Made by a program: the position numbers and the translations under genes. This document shows, piece by piece, positions 16,603 to 23,890 of a DNA stretch of 64,000 nt. The notes under the pieces were generated by a model, which did no database searches, was not told where the DNA came from, and saw nothing but the letters and a program-made list of their open reading frames with translations. Each line of letters begins with the position of its first letter. Position 1 is the stretch's first letter. Origin of the DNA: Streptomyces sp. R21 (lineage in GTDB: Bacteria > Actinomycetota > Actinomycetes > Streptomycetales > Streptomycetaceae); contig NZ_CP163435.1 in NCBI RefSeq assembly GCF_041051975.1, positions 4,154,001-4,218,000 on the forward strand. The letters run 5' to 3'.

Positions 16603-17481
16603 ATGAGCTATGGGCAGGGGGAGCCCCCGTGGGATCCCTGGAAACCGGGTTCCCAGCAACCGCAGTGGGGCAACCAGCGGGGCGGGACGCCCGACTGGGC
16701 GGCGCTCGCCGAGGCGTCGGAGTCGCGCAACAAGCGGCGCAGACTGCTGCTGATCATGGGCGGAGCATTCGCCACCCTGGCGATCGGCGCTGCCGTCGCC
16801 ATGGCCGTGGTGAACTCGGACGGCAACAACACGGCCTCGAACAAACCCACCGGTGACCTGCCGCCCTCCGCTGCCATCCCGAGCGACAGCGCCGCGCAGG
16901 ACCCCACGTTCGAGCCGACGACGGCCCCTCCCCCGCTGGACCCGATGGACTTCATATCCAGCGTGCAGAAGGACACGGCGCCGCTCAGCCCGGACATCCT
17001 CTTCCCGGGTTCACAGCTGACGGTGGGTGACCGCGTCTACCGCAAGGGCCCGACCGCCTCCACGACGAAGTGCGCCACCGCGGTACAGCGCACACTCCCC
17101 GCGGTGCTCACCAAGAACGGCTGCACCCGCGTGATGCGCGTCACGTACATCAAGGACGGCATCGGGGTGACGGTCGGCGTCGCGCTCTTCGACACCGCCG
17201 AGCAGGCGACCAAGGCCAAGAAGGAGACGGACGACAAGAGCATGGTCACCTCGCTGTCCGGGCAGGGCGTCGGCGCCTTCTGCCGTACGGCGATCTGCCG
17301 CACGACCACGAATTCCTACGGCCGCTACGCCTACTTCACGATCTCCGGGTTCACCAGCGGCAAGGACGTGACGAAGAAGGACGCGAAGGTCTTCACGACC
17401 GGCGACGACCTTCAGGACTTCACGTTCCGGCAGATCCGCCGCCGCGGCGAGGCCCAGGCGTCGGCCGCCGCCAACGAGTAA
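16603..17481 (+). CDS. single-pass membrane protein of unknown function
   Basis: The 292-aa protein starts with a Pro/Gln/Trp-rich cytoplasmic segment (MSYGQGEPPWDPWKPGSQQP). RNKRRRLLLIMGGAFATLAIGAAVAMAVV (about 44-72) is a stop-transfer helix, followed by a Ser/Pro linker and an extracytoplasmic domain (about 120-275). That domain has four cysteines (TKCATAV, NGCTRV, AFCRTAICRT) that could form two disulphides, plus the motif MRVTYIKDGIGVTVGVALFDTAEQA. No enzyme family is recognised. An ATG 9 nt upstream is possible but has no better signal. It converges with the mannosyltransferase gene. Confidence 0.85.
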   Translation: MSYGQGEPPWDPWKPGSQQPQWGNQRGGTPDWAALAEASESRNKRRRLLLIMGGAFATLAIGAAVAMAVVNSDGNNTASNKPTGDLPPSAAIPSDSAAQDPTFEPTTAPPPLDPMDFISSVQKDTAPLSPDILFPGSQLTVGDRVYRKGPTASTTKCATAVQRTLPAVLTKNGCTRVMRVTYIKDGIGVTVGVALFDTAEQATKAKKETDDKSMVTSLSGQGVGAFCRTAICRTTTNSYGRYAYFTISGFTSGKDVTKKDAKVFTTGDDLQDFTFRQIRRRGEAQASAAANE

Positions 17482-17509
17482 CGGTGGGCGGCGGCCGAGT
17501 GCACGGTCG

Positions 17510-18262
17510 CTACTTGTTCCTCATCCGCAGCCGGATCGGCACCACCGCCGACTCCAGCTGCGTGCGCAGCGTCATCTTCGAGACCCCCTCGGTCCGCTCC
17601 TCGAAGCGGATCGGGATCTCGACGGCGCTGTGACCTGCGCGTACGGCCTTGTACTTCAGCTCCACCTGGAAGCTGTAGCCCGCGCTGTCCAGCGTGGCCA
17701 GGTCGACATCGCGCAGAGCCGCCGCCGTCCACAGGTTGAACCCGGCGGTGATGTCCCGGATCTTCGTGCCGAGCACCGTGCGCGCGTACCGGTTCGCGAA
17801 CCGCGACAGCAGGACCCGGTGCACGCCCCAGTCCTCGTCGAGCGCGCCGCCCTCGACGTACCGGCTGCCGACGACCAGCCCCACCCCGGTGGCCACGGCC
17901 GTGCCCAGCATCTGCGGCACCGCCTCCACGGGATGGCTGCCGTCGGCGTCCATCTGCACCACGTACTGCGCGCCCTCGTCGAGCGCGGCGCCCATACCCG
18001 CCGTGTACGCCCGCCCCAGGCCGTCCTTCTCGGTGCGGTGCAGCACGCTCATACGGCGCCGCCCGTCGGCGTTGTACTTCTCGGCGAGCTCGTCGGCGAT
18101 CCGCCCGGTGCCGTCCGGGCTGGAGTCGTCCACGATCTTCAAGTGCAGCCCGCCGAGCGGCAGTTGCAGCACCGCCTCGGCCATTCTCGGCAGGTTCCCC
18201 GCCTCGTTGTACGTCGGCATCACCACCGTGACCGCCGCGTCCGCCCCCACGTCGTTCGTCAT
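17510..18262 (-). CDS. polyprenol-phosphate mannosyltransferase-like GT2 glycosyltransferase
   Basis: A 250-aa family-2 glycosyltransferase related to dolichol/polyprenol-phosphate mannose synthase, which makes the lipid-linked mannose donor for O-mannosylation and lipoglycans. Motifs: VVMPTYNEAGNL (13-24), VDDSSPDGTG (44-53), metal-binding DAD (105-107) in VVQMDADGSHPVE, and KIRDITAGFNLW. No C-terminal membrane domain is present, as in the soluble DPM1/Ppm-type catalytic unit. The start at 18260-18262 was chosen for its GGGGAG 6 nt upstream. Precise donor and acceptor are inferred. Confidence 0.88.
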   Translation of the reverse strand: MTNDVGADAAVTVVMPTYNEAGNLPRMAEAVLQLPLGGLHLKIVDDSSPDGTGRIADELAEKYNADGRRRMSVLHRTEKDGLGRAYTAGMGAALDEGAQYVVQMDADGSHPVEAVPQMLGTAVATGVGLVVGSRYVEGGALDEDWGVHRVLLSRFANRYARTVLGTKIRDITAGFNLWTAAALRDVDLATLDSAGYSFQVELKYKAVRAGHSAVEIPIRFEERTEGVSKMTLRTQLESAVVPIRLRMRNK

Positions 18263-18317
18263 GCCATCTCCCCGTGGACCATCTGACTGGATCATCCCGA
18301 CCATGATCGCTTCTCGG

Positions 18318-19175
18318 TCAGCAGCAACCGGCCCCGGGCAGGCTCCGCTTGTTGCGCGCCTCCTTGTTGCGCGCGGCCAGCAACTCGTCGGCGGGGTAAC
18401 CGACTTCCTCCAACGTCAGCCCGTGCGGCCGTACGACATGCACGGCCGAGTCGCGAACGCCGGCGGCCAGCACCTTCCCGGGCCAGTCGGCCGGGCGGTG
18501 CCCGTCCCCCACGAACAGCAGCGCCCCGATGAGCGAGCGCACCATGTTGTGGCAGAAGGCGTCGGCCCGCACGGTCGCGGTGATGATCCCGTCCTCGCCC
18601 CGCACGAGACTCAGCTCCTGGAGCGTACGAATGGTCGTCGCGCCCTCGCGCTTCTTGCAGTACGCGGCGAAGTCGTGCTCCCCGACGAGCTTTTGGGCAG
18701 CCTCGTTCATGACGTCGACGTCCAGCGGCCAGTCGTGCCAGAGGACGTGATTGCGCAGCAGGGGGTCGACGCCCCCGACGTTGTCGGTGACGCGGTAGGC
18801 GTACCGCCGCCACACCGCCGAGAACCGCGCGTTGAACCCGGCGGGGGCCTCGGTGAGGGACCACACCCGCACATCCTTGGACAGCCGCCCGGCGAGCCGC
18901 TTCAGCAGCTTCTCGCGGTGCTCGGCCCAGAGCCCCTCCGGCAGGTCGACGTGCGCCACCTGCCCGCGCGCATGCACCCCGGCGTCCGTGCGCCCGGCCA
19001 CGGTCAGCTCGTACGTCGTCTCCCGGGACCGCGTCACGGTCCGCAGGGCGTCCTCGATCTCGCCCTGCACGGTCCGCCGCCCCCCGGCCTGCTTGGCCCA
19101 CCCGGAGAACTCACTGCCGTCGTACGACAGGTCCAGCCGCACCCGTACGAACCCGGGCTCTACCTCGTCACTCAC
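18318..19175 (-). CDS. truA: tRNA pseudouridine(38-40) synthase TruA
   Basis: TruA (285 aa) isomerises uridines 38-40 in the tRNA anticodon arm. The catalytic aspartate is D64 in GRTDAGVHARGQ. RVRLDLSYDGSEFSGWAKQ is the family start, and NMVRSLIGALLFVGDG the C-terminal RNA-binding motif. The GTG at 19173-19175 has AGAGGAT upstream. It follows rplQ after a hairpin terminator, the standard actinomycete order rpoA-rplQ-truA. Confidence 0.97.
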   Translation of the reverse strand: MSDEVEPGFVRVRLDLSYDGSEFSGWAKQAGGRRTVQGEIEDALRTVTRSRETTYELTVAGRTDAGVHARGQVAHVDLPEGLWAEHREKLLKRLAGRLSKDVRVWSLTEAPAGFNARFSAVWRRYAYRVTDNVGGVDPLLRNHVLWHDWPLDVDVMNEAAQKLVGEHDFAAYCKKREGATTIRTLQELSLVRGEDGIITATVRADAFCHNMVRSLIGALLFVGDGHRPADWPGKVLAAGVRDSAVHVVRPHGLTLEEVGYPADELLAARNKEARNKRSLPGAGCC

Positions 19176-19199
19176 CCATCGATCCTCTCAAAACGCGAA

Positions 19200-19229
19200 A
19201 GCGGGCCCGCCCCGAAGGGCGGACCCGCT
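19200..19229 (-). terminator. hairpin terminator after rplQ
   Basis: 13-bp arms (one mismatch) around a CGAA tetraloop, 17 nt past the rplQ stop. Likely ends the alpha-operon transcript; truA would then depend on readthrough or a weak promoter. Confidence 0.75.
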
Positions 19230-19246
19230 CAAACGCGAGCCGAAGC

Positions 19247-19741
19247 TCAGGCGTCCTTGGACTCGTCGCCCTCGGCGGCAGCCGGAGCAGCGTCCTCGAC
19301 GACCTCGGCCTTGGGGGCCTCGGTGTCCTTCGCGGCACGCTTGGTGGCGGCCTCGGCCTCACCCGTGGCCTGCTGCGCGACGGTCAGCGCCTCGACCAGC
19401 TCGATGACAGCCATGGGCGCGTTGTCGCCACGGCGGTTACCGATCTTGGTGATACGGGTGTAGCCACCCGGGCGGTTCTCGTAGCGCGGGCCGATCTCGG
19501 TGAAGAGCGTGTGCACGATGCTCTTGTCCGTGATCACCGAGAGCACCTGACGGCGGTTGTGAAGGTCGCCCTTCTTCGCCTTGGTGACCAGACGCTCCGC
19601 GTAGGGACGCAGGCGGCGGGCCTTGGCCTCGGTGGTGGTGATGCGGCCGTGCTCGAAGAGCGACTTCGCGAGGTTCGCGAGGAGCAGCTTCTCGTGCGCG
19701 GCGCTGCCGCCCAGACGGGCACCCTTGGCAGGCTTCGGCAT
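19247..19741 (-). CDS. rplQ: 50S ribosomal protein L17
   Basis: L17 (164 aa) lines the exit-tunnel surface of the 50S subunit. PKPAKGARLGGSAAHEKLLLANLAKSL and RLRPYAERLVTKAKKGDLHNRR are diagnostic. From about residue 120 a Glu/Ala-rich low-complexity tail (EAEAATKRAAKDTEAPKAEV) extends the protein well past the E. coli length, as in other streptomycetes. It follows rpoA after 116 nt. Confidence 0.98.
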   Translation of the reverse strand: MPKPAKGARLGGSAAHEKLLLANLAKSLFEHGRITTTEAKARRLRPYAERLVTKAKKGDLHNRRQVLSVITDKSIVHTLFTEIGPRYENRPGGYTRITKIGNRRGDNAPMAVIELVEALTVAQQATGEAEAATKRAAKDTEAPKAEVVEDAAPAAAEGDESKDA

Positions 19742-19857
19742 GGTGTTTCTCCTAGGTGTCTGCCCCGGCCGTATCAGGTACCGAGGTCAGTGTCCGAGCG
19801 GGCGGATGCCCGTCGAAGATCCGGGGGTCTTCGCGGGACCCCCGGAGATGGAACAGA

Positions 19858-20880
19858 TCAGTACTGCTCGGTCTCGACGAAGCCCGCGTCCGCGTCGTCG
19901 TCGGCGCCGAAGGCGTCGGCGGCGGCGGTCGGGTCGAATCCGGGCGGGCTGTCCTTGAGGGCCAGGCCCATGCCGGCCAGCTTCGCCTTGACCTCGTCGA
20001 TGGACTTCGCACCGAAGTTGCGGATGTCCAGCAGGTCGGCCTCGGAACGAGCCACGAGCTCACCCACGGAGTGGATGCCCTCGCGCTTGAGGCAGTTGTA
20101 CGACCGGACGGTGAGCTCGAGCTCCTCGATCGGCAGGGCGAGATCAGCGGCAAGGGCGGCGTCCGTGGGGGACGGGCCCATGTCGATGCCCTCGGCGTCG
20201 ATGTTGAGCTCGCGGGCCAGACCGAACAGCTCGACCAGGGTCTTACCGGCCGACGCCATGGCGTCACGGGGACGCATGGCCTGCTTGGTCTCGACGTCGA
20301 CGATCAGCTTGTCGAAGTCGGTGCGCTGCTCGACACGGGTCGCCTCGACCTTGTAGGTGACCTTGAGAACGGGCGAGTAGATCGAGTCGACCGGGATGCG
20401 CCCGATCTCCTGACCGACCTGCTTGTTCTGCACCGCGGAGACGTAGCCGCGACCGCGCTCGACGGTCAGCTCCATCTCCAGCTTGCCCTTGCCGTTGAGC
20501 GTGGCGAGGACCAGGTCGGGGTTGTGCACCTCGACACCGGCCGGGGGCGCGATGTCGGCGGCGGTGACCAGACCCGGGCCCTGCTTGCGCAGGTACATCA
20601 CGACCGGCTCGTCGTGCTCCGAGGAGACGACCAGCTGCTTGATGTTGAGGATCAGGTCGGTGACGTCCTCCTTGACGCCCGGCACGGTGGTGAACTCGTG
20701 CAGCACGCCGTCGATACGGATGGACGTGACCGCCGCACCCGGGATCGAGGACAGGAGGGTCCGGCGCAGGGAGTTGCCGAGGGTGTAGCCGAAGCCCGGC
20801 TCCAGCGGCTCGATCACGAACCGGGAGCGGAATTCGTCGACGACCTCTTCGGTCAACGAGGGACGCTGAGCAATCAGCAT
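19858..20880 (-). CDS. rpoA: DNA-directed RNA polymerase alpha subunit
   Basis: RpoA (340 aa): N-terminal assembly domain 1-230 (FVIEPLEPGFGYTLGNSLRRTLLSSIPG is the dimerisation motif), linker, and C-terminal domain about 250-325 (SVGELVARSEADLLDIRNFGAKSIDEVKAKL) for contacts with UP elements and activators. A short acidic tail (FGADDDADAGFVETEQY) follows. It lies downstream of rpsK, separated by a 228-nt gap that contains a copy of the rpsK tail and a hairpin. Confidence 0.99.
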   Translation of the reverse strand: MLIAQRPSLTEEVVDEFRSRFVIEPLEPGFGYTLGNSLRRTLLSSIPGAAVTSIRIDGVLHEFTTVPGVKEDVTDLILNIKQLVVSSEHDEPVVMYLRKQGPGLVTAADIAPPAGVEVHNPDLVLATLNGKGKLEMELTVERGRGYVSAVQNKQVGQEIGRIPVDSIYSPVLKVTYKVEATRVEQRTDFDKLIVDVETKQAMRPRDAMASAGKTLVELFGLARELNIDAEGIDMGPSPTDAALAADLALPIEELELTVRSYNCLKREGIHSVGELVARSEADLLDIRNFGAKSIDEVKAKLAGMGLALKDSPPGFDPTAAADAFGADDDADAGFVETEQY

Positions 20881-20998
20881 GTTGCGATCCTTCAGTCATG
20901 GACGCCCGCTATTTGACGTCCTGCTGTTACTGCAAGGGTACGGGCGATACAGCCCTTTTACGGAGCCGTACCGCCCGAAAACCCAAGAACTACCGGCC

Positions 20999-21038
20999 GT
21001 GCGTCAGACGCGGCGGCGCTTCGGCGGACGGCAGCCGT
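20999..21038 (-). repeat. second copy of the rpsK 3' end (40-bp perfect direct repeat)
   Basis: Identical over 40 bp to 21104-21143, which is the last part of rpsK plus its stop and a few bases beyond. The offset is 105 bp. It lies in the rpsK-rpoA gap. Confidence 0.95.
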
Positions 21039-21048
21039 GCTGCGACAT
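21004..21048 (-). pseudogene. 14-codon mini-ORF ending in the S11 C-terminal tail
   Basis: Minus strand ATG TCG CAG joins in frame to the duplicated rpsK tail, giving MSQHGCRPPKRRRV and a TGA stop. There is no ribosome-binding site; a perfect 7-bp hairpin ends 1 nt before the ATG. It is most simply a remnant of a tail duplication, but it could act as a short leader ORF for rpoA. Confidence 0.5.
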
Positions 21049-21049
21049 T

Positions 21050-21067
21050 GTGGGGGATAACCCCCAC
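21050..21067 (-). promoter_or_regulatory. perfect hairpin in the rpsK-rpoA gap
   Basis: GTGGGGG-ATAA-CCCCCAC, 7-bp G/C stem with a 4-nt loop, 41 nt past the rpsK stop. It may be a partial terminator or attenuator ahead of rpoA; no T tract follows. Confidence 0.5.
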
Positions 21068-21108
21068 GCCCCCAGCCGACCGAGAGTCACCCGCCGTGAG
21101 CCGGTGCG

Positions 21109-21513
21109 TCAGACGCGGCGGCGCTTCGGCGGACGGCAGCCGTTGTGCGGGGTGGGGGTGACGTCCTGGATGGAGCCGACCTCGAGGCCAGTGGCCTGGA
21201 GGGAGCGGATCGCGGTCTCGCGACCGGAGCCCGGGCCCTTCACGAAGACGTCAACCTTGCGCATGCCGTGCTCCTGCGCGCGACGGGCGGCCGACTCGGC
21301 GGCCATCTGCGCGGCGAAGGGGGTGGACTTGCGCGAGCCCTTGAAGCCGACGTGGCCGGCGGAGGCCCAGGAGATCACGTTGCCCGAGGGGTCCGTGATC
21401 GAGACGATGGTGTTGTTGAACGTGCTCTTGATGTGCGCGTGGCCGTGAGCGACGTTCTTCTTTTCCTTGCGGCGCACCTTCTTGGCAGCGCCCTGACGAC
21501 CCTTGGGGGGCAT
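21109..21513 (-). CDS. rpsK: 30S ribosomal protein S11
   Basis: S11 (134 aa) forms the platform of the 30S subunit. VAHGHAHIKSTFNNTIVSITDPSGNVISWASAG and VFVKGPGSGRETAIRSLQ are universal S11 motifs, and the tail HNGCRPPKRRRV is standard. It is 67 nt downstream of rpsM. The last 35 coding bases are exactly repeated 105 bp downstream (see 20999-21038). Confidence 0.99.
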   Translation of the reverse strand: MPPKGRQGAAKKVRRKEKKNVAHGHAHIKSTFNNTIVSITDPSGNVISWASAGHVGFKGSRKSTPFAAQMAAESAARRAQEHGMRKVDVFVKGPGSGRETAIRSLQATGLEVGSIQDVTPTPHNGCRPPKRRRV

Positions 21514-21580
21514 CTATTTCTCCTACAGGGAGGTGGTCGGTCCTACAGCGAAGACCGCTTGGTAAAGCGTCCGCTGAGGA

Positions 21581-21961
21581 CTACTTCTTGCCCGGCTTCT
21601 TCTTACCGGCGATGGCGCGACGCGGGCCCTTGCGGGTACGAGCGTTCGTGCTGGTGCGCTGACCGTGAACGGGCAGGCCACGACGGTGGCGAAGACCCTG
21701 GTAGCAACCGATCTCGACCTTGCGGCGGATGTCGGCCTGCACCTCGCGACGGAGGTCACCCTCGGTCTTGAAGTTGGCGTCCACGTACTCGCGGATGCGG
21801 ACCAGCTCCTCCTCGGAGAGGTCGCGAACGCGGGTGTCGGGGTTGACGCCGGTCTCGGCCAGCGTCTTCTGCGAGAGGGTCCGGCCGATGCCGAACACGT
21901 AGGTCAGGGCGACCTCCACACGCTTTTCGCGCGGGATGTCAACACCGGAAACGCGTGCCAT
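21581..21961 (-). CDS. rpsM: 30S ribosomal protein S13
   Basis: S13 (126 aa) contacts 16S rRNA in the head and the 50S bridge B1. MARVSGVDIPREKRVEVALTYVFGIG and the HRRGLPVHGQRTSTNARTRKGPRR block are diagnostic; the basic tail ends KKPGKK. The 188-nt gap to rpmJ upstream carries two strong hairpins, so rpsM may have its own regulated leader. Confidence 0.99.
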   Translation of the reverse strand: MARVSGVDIPREKRVEVALTYVFGIGRTLSQKTLAETGVNPDTRVRDLSEEELVRIREYVDANFKTEGDLRREVQADIRRKVEIGCYQGLRHRRGLPVHGQRTSTNARTRKGPRRAIAGKKKPGKK

Positions 21962-22036
21962 TCAATGGCTCCAGTTGTCGTTCGGAGGTCTTCCACGAAA
22001 CCGGTTCCCGGTCGCCGTATGAGGTACGAATCGGGT

Positions 22037-22080
22037 CCCCGGCCTCCGACCGGGGGTGTCGGACGTGCGAGACACGTCCG
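22037..22080 (-). promoter_or_regulatory. two adjacent hairpins in the rpmJ-rpsM gap
   Basis: Hairpin A is CCCCGG-N7-CCGGGG (22037-22055). Hairpin B is CGGACGTG-N5-CACGTCCG (22060-22080). An alternative pairing CCGAC-N7-GTCGG (22046-22062) overlaps A, so the fold could switch. The A region resembles the rpsJ leader hairpin (shared CCTCCGACC). Possible attenuator for rpsM-rpsK-rpoA. Confidence 0.45.
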
Positions 22081-22149
22081 GGTTCCGCGTATGAACATGT
22101 ACTACTGCGTCGCGCGAAGTTCTGCGGGTGCAGAAGGTGCGGTCGTGCG

Positions 22150-22263
22150 TCAGCCCTGGCGCTGCTTGTGGCGCGGGTTTTCGCAGATGACCATGACCCG
22201 GCCGTGACGGCGGATCACCCTGCACTTGTCGCAGATCTTCTTGACGCTCGGCTTGACCTTCAT
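22150..22263 (-). CDS. rpmJ: 50S ribosomal protein L36
   Basis: L36, only 37 aa: MKVKPSVKKICDKCRVIRR then HGRVMVICENPRHKQRQG. The ligands C11, C14, C27 and H32 form the zinc ribbon, so this is the zinc-binding (C+) form; some streptomycetes also carry a Zur-controlled zinc-free paralogue elsewhere. It lies between infA and rpsM, the standard order. Confidence 0.98.
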   Translation of the reverse strand: MKVKPSVKKICDKCRVIRRHGRVMVICENPRHKQRQG

Positions 22264-22322
22264 TGGGTGAGGTTCTCCGGGTCAGTGCCCACCACCCCGC
22301 CGGAGCGGGATACAGGCAAGAT

Positions 22323-22544
22323 CTACTTGTACCGGTAGACGATCCGGCCACGCGTGAGGTCGTACGGAGACAGCTCCACCACGACCCGGTCGTCAGGGAG
22401 GATGCGGATGTAGTGCATACGCATCTTGCCGCTGATGTGTGCCAGAACCTGGTGGCCGTTCTGGAGCTCAACCTTGAACATTGCGTTCGGAAGAGACTCG
22501 ACGACAGTGCCCTCGATCTCGATGGCACCTTGCTTCTTGGCCAC
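22323..22544 (-). CDS. infA: translation initiation factor IF-1
   Basis: IF-1 (73 aa) is an OB-fold protein that occupies the A site during initiation. AKKQGAIEIEGTVVESLPNA, GHQVLAHISGKMR and the end DLTRGRIVYRYK are diagnostic. The GTG start (22542-22544) gives the normal length; an open frame continues upstream but adds no conserved sequence. A good promoter (22626-22655) lies 80 nt upstream, giving infA-rpmJ-rpsM its own start separate from map. Confidence 0.98.
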   Translation of the reverse strand: MAKKQGAIEIEGTVVESLPNAMFKVELQNGHQVLAHISGKMRMHYIRILPDDRVVVELSPYDLTRGRIVYRYK

Positions 22545-22625
22545 GCTTCGCCCTTCGAATCGACTACCTTGATCGACTCCGTACGAGCGCATGCAGGCAT
22601 GCGGGTGCACGAGAGCCGACGAGTC

Positions 22626-22655
22626 AGTCTACGTCAGGCCTCTCGGAAAGACGAA
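22626..22655 (-). promoter_or_regulatory. promoter of infA
   Basis: Minus strand TTCGTC, 18-nt spacer, TAGACT. Expected start near 22618, giving a leader of about 75 nt. Confidence 0.6.
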
Positions 22656-22685
22656 TCGAGGAAGGATGCCCGCCAACGTAGATCA

Positions 22686-22783
22686 TTAAGCCAGGGGGTC
22701 CGGCACAGCCGTGATCCCCGGATCAGGCCAGCGGATCCGGCGCAGCCGTGATCCCCAGCTCCGCCAGCTTCGCCCTGCCGCCG
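22686..22783 (-). repeat. two extra copies of the map 3' end
   Basis: 22720-22783 matches 22917-22980 (the true map end) at 63 of 64 bases, offset 197 bp, and reads in frame GRAKLAELGITAAPDPLA then TGA. Directly behind it 22686-22719 is a shorter, more diverged copy reading GITAVPDPLA then TAA. Both are fragments without a start; they look like decayed tail duplications. Confidence 0.93.
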
Positions 22784-22919
22784 GCCCCAGCCCCAAACGC
22801 CCCTCTCGCGGGCTCGGCGCCAGGGGCGCCTCACAAGCTTCGAGCGGCTGCGCCGGCCTCCGACCGGCGGTCGGGGCTCAGGTCGTCACCGGCGGGAAGA
22901 GCCCGGCACTCGCCCTGGA

Positions 22920-23756
22920 TCAGGCCAGCGGATCCGGCGCAGCCGTGATCCCCAGCTCCGCCAGCTTCGCCTTGCCGCCGTCGGGGGCCGTCAGGACGAG
23001 CGGGCCCTCCTCCGTGAGGGCCACCGAGTGCTCCCAGTGGGAGGACCAGGTGCCGTCGGTGGTGATGACCGTCCAGTCGTCGTCGAGGACCTCGGTCCTC
23101 GGGGTGCCCAGGGAGACCATGGGCTCGATGGCGAGGCAGAAGCCGGGGACCAGCTTGGGGCCCTTGCCGCGCTTGCGCTCGACGTAGTTCAGGAGATGCG
23201 GGTCCATGTGCATCTCGGTGCCGATGCCGTGGCCGCCGTAGTCCTCGATGATTCCGTACTTGCCGCCGCCGGGCTTGGGCTGGCGGCGGATGTACGTCTC
23301 GATGGCGCGGGAGACGTCGACGAGGCGGTTGCCCAGCTTCATCGCCGCGATGCCGGCCCACATCGACTCCTCGGTCACCCGGGAGAGCTCGACCAGCTCC
23401 GGAGCGTGACCCGTGCCGACGAAGGCGGTGAACGCGGCGTCGCCGTGCCAGCCGTCGATGATCGCGCCGGCGTCGATGGAGATGACGTCGCCGTCCTTGA
23501 GGACGGTCTTGTCGTCGGGGATGCCGTGTACGACGACCTCGTTGACCGAGGTGCAGATGGTGGCCGGGAAGCCGCCGTAGCCAAGGAAGTTCGGCTTGGC
23601 GCCGTGCTCGGCGAGGACCTTGCGGGCGACCTCGTCCAGATCCTTCGTGGTGGCGCCGGGAACCGCCGCCGCACCCGTGGCCGCGTGTACCGCGGCGACG
23701 ACCAGTCCCGCCTCACGCATCTTGGCGATCTGCTCGGGGCTCTTGATCTGCACCAT
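22920..23756 (-). CDS. map: type I methionine aminopeptidase
   Basis: Map (278 aa) removes the initiator methionine from nascent proteins. The five metal ligands are in place: D95, D106, H176, E211 and E242; H78 in VVVHGIP is the conserved substrate histidine. There is no N-terminal zinc finger. It lies downstream of adk but after a hairpin terminator, so it probably has its own promoter. The last 60 bases are duplicated downstream. Confidence 0.98.
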   Translation of the reverse strand: MVQIKSPEQIAKMREAGLVVAAVHAATGAAAVPGATTKDLDEVARKVLAEHGAKPNFLGYGGFPATICTSVNEVVVHGIPDDKTVLKDGDVISIDAGAIIDGWHGDAAFTAFVGTGHAPELVELSRVTEESMWAGIAAMKLGNRLVDVSRAIETYIRRQPKPGGGKYGIIEDYGGHGIGTEMHMDPHLLNYVERKRGKGPKLVPGFCLAIEPMVSLGTPRTEVLDDDWTVITTDGTWSSHWEHSVALTEEGPLVLTAPDGGKAKLAELGITAAPDPLA

Positions 23757-23845
23757 GGGCGCCTGCGCTCTCCGTCTTCTCCGTCAACCGGCGCGAGCGT
23801 CTCCGTCGACCACCGGTCCGTACACAGTTACGTACACAACACTAA

Positions 23846-23876
23846 GGCCGCGGCGCCCCCGAAGGGCACCGCGGCC
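23846..23876 (-). terminator. hairpin terminator after adk
   Basis: 13-bp arms (GGCCGCGGCGCCC against GGGCACCGCGGCC, one mismatch) with a CCGAA loop, 14 nt past the adk stop. Confidence 0.7.
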
Positions 23877-23890
23877 GAAGCAGCTGACGA

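Larger units (their letters stand above)
22545..22919. other. map-infA intergenic region with map tail copies
   Basis: 375 bp. It contains two extra copies of the map 3' end (22686-22783), hairpins at 22798-22828 (CGCCCCT/AGGGGCG) and 22860-22874 (CCGACC-GGC-GGTCGG), and the infA promoter. No intact gene. Confidence 0.7.

Noticed and set aside
22545..22610. Extended N-terminus for infA
   Set aside because: IF-1 is 72-73 aa; the extension is unconserved and lies within the leader.
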